Shown: positions 59,651 through 64,000 of the stretch, one piece after another
How the letters are laid out: every line of letters starts with the position of its first letter
Numbering within the stretch: position 1 is the stretch's first letter
Assembly (NCBI RefSeq): GCF_004216955.1
Contig: NZ_SGXL01000001.1
Span: 310,001 to 374,000, forward strand
Source: Fictibacillus sp. BK138
Lineage (GTDB): Bacteria > Bacillota > Bacilli > Bacillales > Fictibacillaceae
Direction of reading: 5' to 3'
Length of the DNA: 64,000 nt
The notes under the pieces: generated by a model
Seen by the model: the letters and a program-made list of their open reading frames with translations, nothing else
The model's database searches: none
Told to the model about the DNA's origin: nothing
Position numbers and translations under genes: made by a program

Positions 59651-60223
59651 ATGAAAACAAAAGAGATGACGTATGTAGCTTTATTTGCTGCAATTATGAT
59701 CGTATTAGGATTCCTTCCTCCAATTGTCTTACCTTTTACGCCAGTTCCGATTACTGCACAAACTCTTGGTGTAATGCTTGCAGGTGTCGTGCTTGGTGCC
59801 AGACTAGGCGGATTAAGCATGATTGTTTTCTTACTAGTAATTGCAGCCGGTGTTCCAGGATTAGCTGGTGGACGAGGCGGTGCAGCTGTTTTTGTAGGAC
59901 CGAGTGCAGGTTATCTATTAAGCTGGCCATTATCAGCGTTCTTGATCGGACTTCTTGTTGAAAAAGCGAAACAGCCACTTCAGGTGTGGAAAGTGTTTTT
60001 ATATAATTTTGTAGCAGGTATCGTATTTGTTTATATTTGCGGTATTCCAGTCGTTGCTTTTGTTATGGACATCAGCCTAGGGACAGCAGCAGTTTCAGGA
60101 TTAGCTTACTTGCCGGGCGATCTAATAAAAGCTGTTATCGCAGCAACACTTGGTGTTAAAATAAGACAAAGATTATTTAAAAATCAGACAGCCCTTACTC
60201 AAAATAGAACGATCAGCCAATAA
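59651..60223 (+). CDS. bioY: Biotin transporter substrate-binding component BioY
   Basis: The 190-residue S-component of the biotin ECF transporter has six helices and the motifs PFTPVPITAQTLGVMLAG and GGRGGAAVFVGPSAGYL. A GTG at 59639 lies inside the SD, so ATG 59651 is the start. The BirA operator upstream confirms the biotin link. The ECF ATPases are shared and encoded elsewhere. The acyl-CoA genes follow on the same strand. Confidence 0.93.
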   Translation: MKTKEMTYVALFAAIMIVLGFLPPIVLPFTPVPITAQTLGVMLAGVVLGARLGGLSMIVFLLVIAAGVPGLAGGRGGAAVFVGPSAGYLLSWPLSAFLIGLLVEKAKQPLQVWKVFLYNFVAGIVFVYICGIPVVAFVMDISLGTAAVSGLAYLPGDLIKAVIAATLGVKIRQRLFKNQTALTQNRTISQ

Positions 60224-60263
60224 GATTGCCCTCGGGCAGTCTTTTTCTATAGGAGGAATTCGT

Positions 60264-61742
60264 GTGCTTATTACCGATACAATCAAAAAAAGTGCTCTTT
60301 TATATCCAGAAAAAACAGCGATTCAAATGGGAGAAGAAAGAATTTCATATCAAGACTTGAACAAAAACCTTAAAAGAATCGCAGCTTTTTTTAGGAAGCA
60401 GCCATTTGAAGAACCTCAAGGAAAAGTGGCACTTTATCTGCCGAACGGAATTGATTTTCTACAATACTTCTTAGGGGCTATTTCTGCAGGATGGATTTCC
60501 ATTCCGCTCGATTTGAAATGGAAAGAAAGTGAACTGAACGAAAGACTTGGGCAAAGTCAGCCTGATCTGATCACTACGACAGAAGAATTGCAGAACAAAA
60601 TTACTTATAAGGGTTCAAAGCTAACTTCAGTTTCCTCATTAGAAAAGCAGGAACCAATAGAAGAAATCAACAGTAATAGTGAAGGAGAATCGTTGTTTTA
60701 TATGGGGTTCACTTCAGGTTCAACAGGAATTCCTAAATGCTTTGTTCGCAGCCATCGTTCTTGGGTTAAAAGTTTTGCGTGCAGTAAAAAAGATTTTGGA
60801 CTAACAGACAGTGACGCAGTACTTGTACCTGGACCACTCGTGCATTCTTTATTTTTATATGCAGCGATCAGCACGCTTTATTTAGGAGGAACCGTTAAAC
60901 TGCTGCCGAAGTTTTCAGCTACCCAAACGTTAAAAGAGATCGAGACGGGCGAGATTTCGGCTCTTTATGCTGTACCTACTATGCTTGCTGCACTCACGAA
61001 AGAAATGAATAACCAGAATGACACTCCAAGACTAAAGAGAATTATATCCTCAGGGGCCAAATGGGAACCGGGGCTTAAAGATAAGATTAATACTCTATTT
61101 CCTAATACAGAGCTTTTTGAGTTTTACGGTGCGTCTGAATTAAGTTTTGTAAGTTTTATTAATCATCGCGCTGACATACAAAAGCCTTTATCTGTTGGAC
61201 GTCCTTTTCATAATGTAGAACTGTCCATACGAAAAGATGGTATAGAAGTGGATTCAGGTGAAATCGGTACTCTTTACGTAAAAAGCGAGATGCTTTTTTC
61301 GCATTACATTAATCGTCCTGACGCGAATAAAGAAGTATGGGACGACGACGGCTGGCTGACAGTAGGTGACCTGGCCAAGCTAGATGAAGAAGGTCATCTT
61401 TATATCATTGGACGAAGCAACAACATGATGATCTCCGGAGGACAAAACGTTTATCCGGAAGAAATCGAAAATGTACTGTATTCACTGGATGGTATTGAGG
61501 AAGCCGTTGTTTTTGGCATGCCAGACTCCTATTGGGGAGAAAAGATTTCGGCCGCAATCATTTTAAACAATAATTCAGAACTGACAACTCGTGACATCCA
61601 GCGTTTTTGCAGAAAGCATCTATCTACATTTAAAGTGCCAAAGCACATTATTTTTACGAATGAGTTTCCTTATACGTCGAGCGGAAAAATAGCACGGTCA
61701 AAAGTAAAAGAGATTTATAGCCAAGGAGTTTTCAGTACATGA
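60264..61742 (+). CDS. yhfT: Acyl-CoA ligase, YhfT-like
   Basis: The 492-residue AMP-forming ligase has the A3 motif YMGFTSGSTGIPK near residue 155, the FEFYGASE motif near 290 and the A10 lysine in YTSSGKIARSKV at the C-terminus. It activates an acid to its CoA ester. Position after bioY and before a thiolase matches the B. subtilis BirA-regulated yhfU-yhfT-yhfS order. The substrate could be a fatty acid or pimelate. SD AGGAGGAA, GTG start; 4-nt overlap with the next gene. Confidence 0.88.
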   Translation: MLITDTIKKSALLYPEKTAIQMGEERISYQDLNKNLKRIAAFFRKQPFEEPQGKVALYLPNGIDFLQYFLGAISAGWISIPLDLKWKESELNERLGQSQPDLITTTEELQNKITYKGSKLTSVSSLEKQEPIEEINSNSEGESLFYMGFTSGSTGIPKCFVRSHRSWVKSFACSKKDFGLTDSDAVLVPGPLVHSLFLYAAISTLYLGGTVKLLPKFSATQTLKEIETGEISALYAVPTMLAALTKEMNNQNDTPRLKRIISSGAKWEPGLKDKINTLFPNTELFEFYGASELSFVSFINHRADIQKPLSVGRPFHNVELSIRKDGIEVDSGEIGTLYVKSEMLFSHYINRPDANKEVWDDDGWLTVGDLAKLDEEGHLYIIGRSNNMMISGGQNVYPEEIENVLYSLDGIEEAVVFGMPDSYWGEKISAAIILNNNSELTTRDIQRFCRKHLSTFKVPKHIIFTNEFPYTSSGKIARSKVKEIYSQGVFST

Positions 61743-62851
61743 AAAATGCTGTGATCGTCGACGCCAAACGTACAGTAATCGGCAAAAAAGCGGGTTATTT
61801 TAAAGATGTTGGAGCTGAAAAACTAGCGGCTGCTGTTATACAAGAAATACTGCAAGAAAATAACGTTCCTCCAGAAATGGTGTCAGATGTGATACTAGGG
61901 AATACAGTCGGTCCTGGCGGCAACCTTGCGCGCTTATCTGCTTTAACAGCTGGTCTTCCGGTGACTGTTCCGGGTTTTACAGTAGATCGTCAATGCGGTT
62001 CTGGGCTTGAAGCGGTTAACCTCGCATGTCGTCTCGTCCAATCAGGTGCAGGAGACATTTATTTAGCAGGTGGTACTGAATCTGTGAGTACATCAATGTT
62101 TCCAAAGAGAGCTCGTTTTTCTCCAGATTCAATAGGTGATCCTGACATGGGTGTTGGAGCTGAAAACGTAGCTGAAAGATACAACATAACCCGTGAGATC
62201 CAGGATGAATATGCATTTTTAAGCTATAAGAGAACGATTGCTTCTATTGAACAAAATCGCTTTAAGAATGAACTTGTTTCCATTAAAGATATGCCTCCCA
62301 TCGACGAAGGCATCAAGAGATTGTCTGTGATCGAAAGACTTATAAAAAGAGCAAAGCCTGCATTTAAAGAGAATGGGACGGTTACAGCTGCGAATTCGTG
62401 CGGTTTAAATGATGGTGCCTCTATTGTACTCGTCATGAGTGAAGAAAAAGCGAAAGAGCTACAGCTTCCACCCAAATTAAAATTTATCGATGCAGTCACT
62501 GCAGGTGTCGATCCAAACTTACCAGGAATCGGACCCGTTCCAGCTGTGAATACACTTATACAGCGGATGAACCTTTCTATTAGCGACATTGATGTATTTG
62601 AACTGAATGAAGCATTCGCGTCCCAAGTTGTCGCGTCCGCTCAAGAACTTGGTATTCCGTGGAACAAGCTGAACAAAGGCGGGGGTGCGATTGCATTCGG
62701 ACATCCTTATGGGGCGTCAGGAGCCATTTTAGTGACTTCACTGCTAAGGGAAATGACGCCACAGGACCGTTTTGGCATAACCACTTTAGGCATTGGCGGC
62801 GGGCTTGGAATCGCGACACTATTTGAAAGGTGTGAGCAGTATGAATTTTAA
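61739..62851 (+). CDS. yhfS: Thiolase-like acetyl-CoA acyltransferase, YhfS-like
   Basis: The 370-residue thiolase has the nucleophile Cys in VDRQCGSGLEAVN, NEAFA with the catalytic Asn/Glu region, and GHPYGASGA with the active His. The usual second active cysteine (LCIGGGxG near the C-terminus) is glycine here (LGIGGGLG). It may therefore be weak in the Claisen direction or act on other substrates. It overlaps its neighbours on both sides (4 nt and 11 nt). Confidence 0.88.
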   Translation: MKNAVIVDAKRTVIGKKAGYFKDVGAEKLAAAVIQEILQENNVPPEMVSDVILGNTVGPGGNLARLSALTAGLPVTVPGFTVDRQCGSGLEAVNLACRLVQSGAGDIYLAGGTESVSTSMFPKRARFSPDSIGDPDMGVGAENVAERYNITREIQDEYAFLSYKRTIASIEQNRFKNELVSIKDMPPIDEGIKRLSVIERLIKRAKPAFKENGTVTAANSCGLNDGASIVLVMSEEKAKELQLPPKLKFIDAVTAGVDPNLPGIGPVPAVNTLIQRMNLSISDIDVFELNEAFASQVVASAQELGIPWNKLNKGGGAIAFGHPYGASGAILVTSLLREMTPQDRFGITTLGIGGGLGIATLFERCEQYEF

Positions 62852-63218
62852 ACAGTGGGAAGAGGCAACAACACTGCCAGTTCCAATCAAGGTAACAGAA
62901 GAACTCGTTCATGCTTACTATGAAGCGGCCAGCATCCCTAATAATGCTTCACAACACGTTCCGCCTGCTCTACCGATGATTTTTTATCAATATATTAATG
63001 TCCCGTGGTTTCAGGAGCAATCATTTATTCACAAAGATCAAGTGTTTCATTACGAACATCCTATCTCGATCGGAGACACACTTCAATGTACCGTTTCCTT
63101 GATTTCAGTTGAAAAAAGACGTCAATTTCTCGTTTTGCACCAAGAGCTTATTGGCAGAAACGAGCATAAAAACATAATATTTTTGGCAAAATCCACTCTT
63201 CTAAAGGAGGCGGAGTGA
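62841..63218 (+). CDS. MaoC-like dehydratase, N-terminal-type subunit
   Basis: The roughly 125-residue hot-dog protein resembles the N-terminal half (FAS1-type dehydratase, MaoC_dehydrat_N) of (R)-specific enoyl-CoA hydratases: VPPALPMIFYQYINVPW and HYEHPISIGDTLQC. The start at ATG 62841 follows AAAGGTG; the longer frame from 62793 lies inside the thiolase gene. It lacks the catalytic D..H motif, which is on the next protein, so the two probably form a heterodimer. Confidence 0.78.
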   Translation: MNFKQWEEATTLPVPIKVTEELVHAYYEAASIPNNASQHVPPALPMIFYQYINVPWFQEQSFIHKDQVFHYEHPISIGDTLQCTVSLISVEKRRQFLVLHQELIGRNEHKNIIFLAKSTLLKEAE

Positions 63219-63221
63219 AAA

Positions 63222-63623
63222 ATGCTTTCTGATTCTATAAAAGCAGGTGACACACTCAAGCCTTTACATATAGAAGTAACAGAACAAATGGTAAAAAAAT
63301 ACGGGGAAGTGTCTGGAGACTTTAATCCAATTCATTTTGAAGATCGTGCTGCAAAAGAAAAAGGATTTCCGGCTAAAATCATTCATGGCATGCTTTCCAT
63401 GGCGATCGCATCTAACATCGTGGAACCATTTTTGCAGGAAGGCTATTGGGTAAAGTCGTATGAAATGAAGTTTCGAGCACCTGTTTTAGTTGGGGAGACC
63501 ATCACGATAGAAGGAACTATCGCATCTATGGAAAAAGAGTCGGCATCAATTGATATAGTCGTTTCAAGCCAGACTTATCCACAAGTAGCGAAAAGTAAAA
63601 TCCTGCTTCATGTGTATAAATAG
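63222..63623 (+). CDS. MaoC-like dehydratase, catalytic subunit
   Basis: The 133-residue hot-dog protein has the hydratase motif SGDFNPIHFEDRAAKEKGFP followed by KIIHGMLSM; Asp and His of the D-x-N-P-I-H motif are the catalytic pair. With the preceding subunit it should hydrate or dehydrate enoyl-CoA. SD AAAGGAGGCGGAG. The stop codon adjoins a DnaA-box cluster. Confidence 0.85.
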   Translation: MLSDSIKAGDTLKPLHIEVTEQMVKKYGEVSGDFNPIHFEDRAAKEKGFPAKIIHGMLSMAIASNIVEPFLQEGYWVKSYEMKFRAPVLVGETITIEGTIASMEKESASIDIVVSSQTYPQVAKSKILLHVYK

Positions 63624-63656
63624 CCATACTTATCCACATTATCAACATTATCCACA
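63611..63656. promoter_or_regulatory. DnaA-box cluster
   Basis: TTATCCACA (63630-63638), TTATCAACA (63639-63647) and TTATCCACA (63648-63656) stand head to tail with no gap. TTATACACA lies on the opposite strand at 63611-63619, inside the last codons of the dehydratase gene. Three of the four fit the DnaA consensus TTATNCACA. Confidence 0.75.
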
Positions 63657-63661
63657 ACTAC

Positions 63662-63703
63662 AAAAAACCGTCCTCTAACCAATTGGTGGAAGACGGTTTT
63701 TTT
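63662..63703. terminator. Bidirectional terminator
   Basis: AAAAACCGTC pairs with GACGGTTTTT, with inner CCAATTGG pairing; it lies between the convergent operon and DUF2922 gene. Confidence 0.82.
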
Positions 63704-63732
63704 ACGGTCGCTGAAGTCACTTATTTTATGAA

Positions 63733-63951
63733 TTAACCTAGGTCGATGTCACTCACTTCACGGTCAACGATACGCGCACCTTTTTTACTCGTATAGCTAC
63801 CGCCTGATGAAGTGAAGATGTTTTGGGCGATTACCGTGTCCATAGCAGCGTTAACAGCTGCTGGATCAACCGGTTCGATTGGTGCGTCCAAACGGACTGT
63901 CACCGTTTTGTTCTCCTGGTTAAGAAACTGCAATTCAAGTACTTTGGCCAT
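63733..63951 (-). CDS. DUF2922 protein
   Basis: The 72-residue protein is of the DUF2922 family (LELQFLNQENKTVTVRLDAP, then VNAAMDTVIAQNIF, ending VSDIDLG). It is usually paired with a DUF1659 gene, which would lie upstream beyond the window. SD AAAGGAGGG. Function unknown. Confidence 0.88.
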   Translation of the reverse strand: MAKVLELQFLNQENKTVTVRLDAPIEPVDPAAVNAAMDTVIAQNIFTSSGGSYTSKKGARIVDREVSDIDLG

Positions 63952-64000
63952 CGAAATCCCTCCTTTCCTCTATATTTTCCTCACAAATCAATCATTACTG

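Noticed and set aside
63611-63656. Chromosomal replication origin
   Set aside because: No dnaA, dnaN, recF, gidB or AT-rich unwinding region lies nearby; a DnaA-box cluster is the most that can be said.

Overview
The window reads as chromosomal DNA of a low-to-moderate GC, endospore-forming member of the Bacillaceae. Evidence is strong AAGGAGG-type ribosome binding sites, many TTG/GTG starts, a Spo0E-like phosphatase, YpzI, YhfH, DUF2187 and DUF2922 small proteins, and gene clusters that match Bacillus neighbourhoods (tenI-thiO-thiS-thiG-thiF; the ywrA-D chromate/GGT cluster; bioY-yhfT-yhfS). A Fictibacillus-like genus is a guess only. There are no rRNA or tRNA genes, no prophage and no CRISPR array.

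Layout. 0-12 kb: cell-surface and secreted proteins (acidic lipoprotein, a DUF5667 protein behind a c-di-GMP-I riboswitch, a large amylopullulanase behind two cre sites, a CAP-domain protein, a YjiH transporter, an Ig-repeat protein). 12.3-17.3 kb: a TPP-riboswitch thiazole operon, then a MifM-like sensor ORF with a YidC2-type insertase. 17.4-21.6 kb: two divergent DMT exporters and an ABC exporter. 21.8-25.2 kb: glyoxylate shunt (aceB, aceA) with a yhfH gene. 25.4-34.5 kb: an Lrp regulator, a five-gene peptide ABC importer, a gamma-glutamyl hydrolase and a split ChrA pair. 34.7-43.2 kb: membrane protease, EmrE-type exporter, AraC regulator, an orphan ZorAB-like motor pair, DUF975, DCC protein, atypical nucleoside hydrolase, Spo0E-like protein. 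43.4-51.2 kb: chemoreceptor, RAYT transposase and pantothenate symporter embedded among REP-like palindromes. 50.2-53.1 kb: MoxR ATPase and VWA protein. 54-57.5 kb: subtilisin, a probable selenoprotein, and small membrane proteins. 57.5-64 kb: stress and NERD proteins, a BirA-controlled bioY/acyl-CoA operon, then a DnaA-box cluster.

The strongest unusual signals are: (1) a carboxymuconolactone-decarboxylase-like gene whose active-site CxxC is CxxU, with an in-frame TGA followed by a bSECIS-like hairpin; (2) a RAYT transposase with a probable ATT start, flanked by and accompanied by about eight GGGG-x-CCCC palindromes in the window, four of them joined to a compensating hairpin; (3) five intergenic arrays of short cores spaced 20-21 bp apart, two of them (21.6 and 36.4 kb) being the same family; (4) a MifM-type stalling ORF with the SD-sequestering hairpin in place; (5) four DnaA boxes within 46 bp far from any dnaA gene; and (6) an effector-less ZorAB-like pair.
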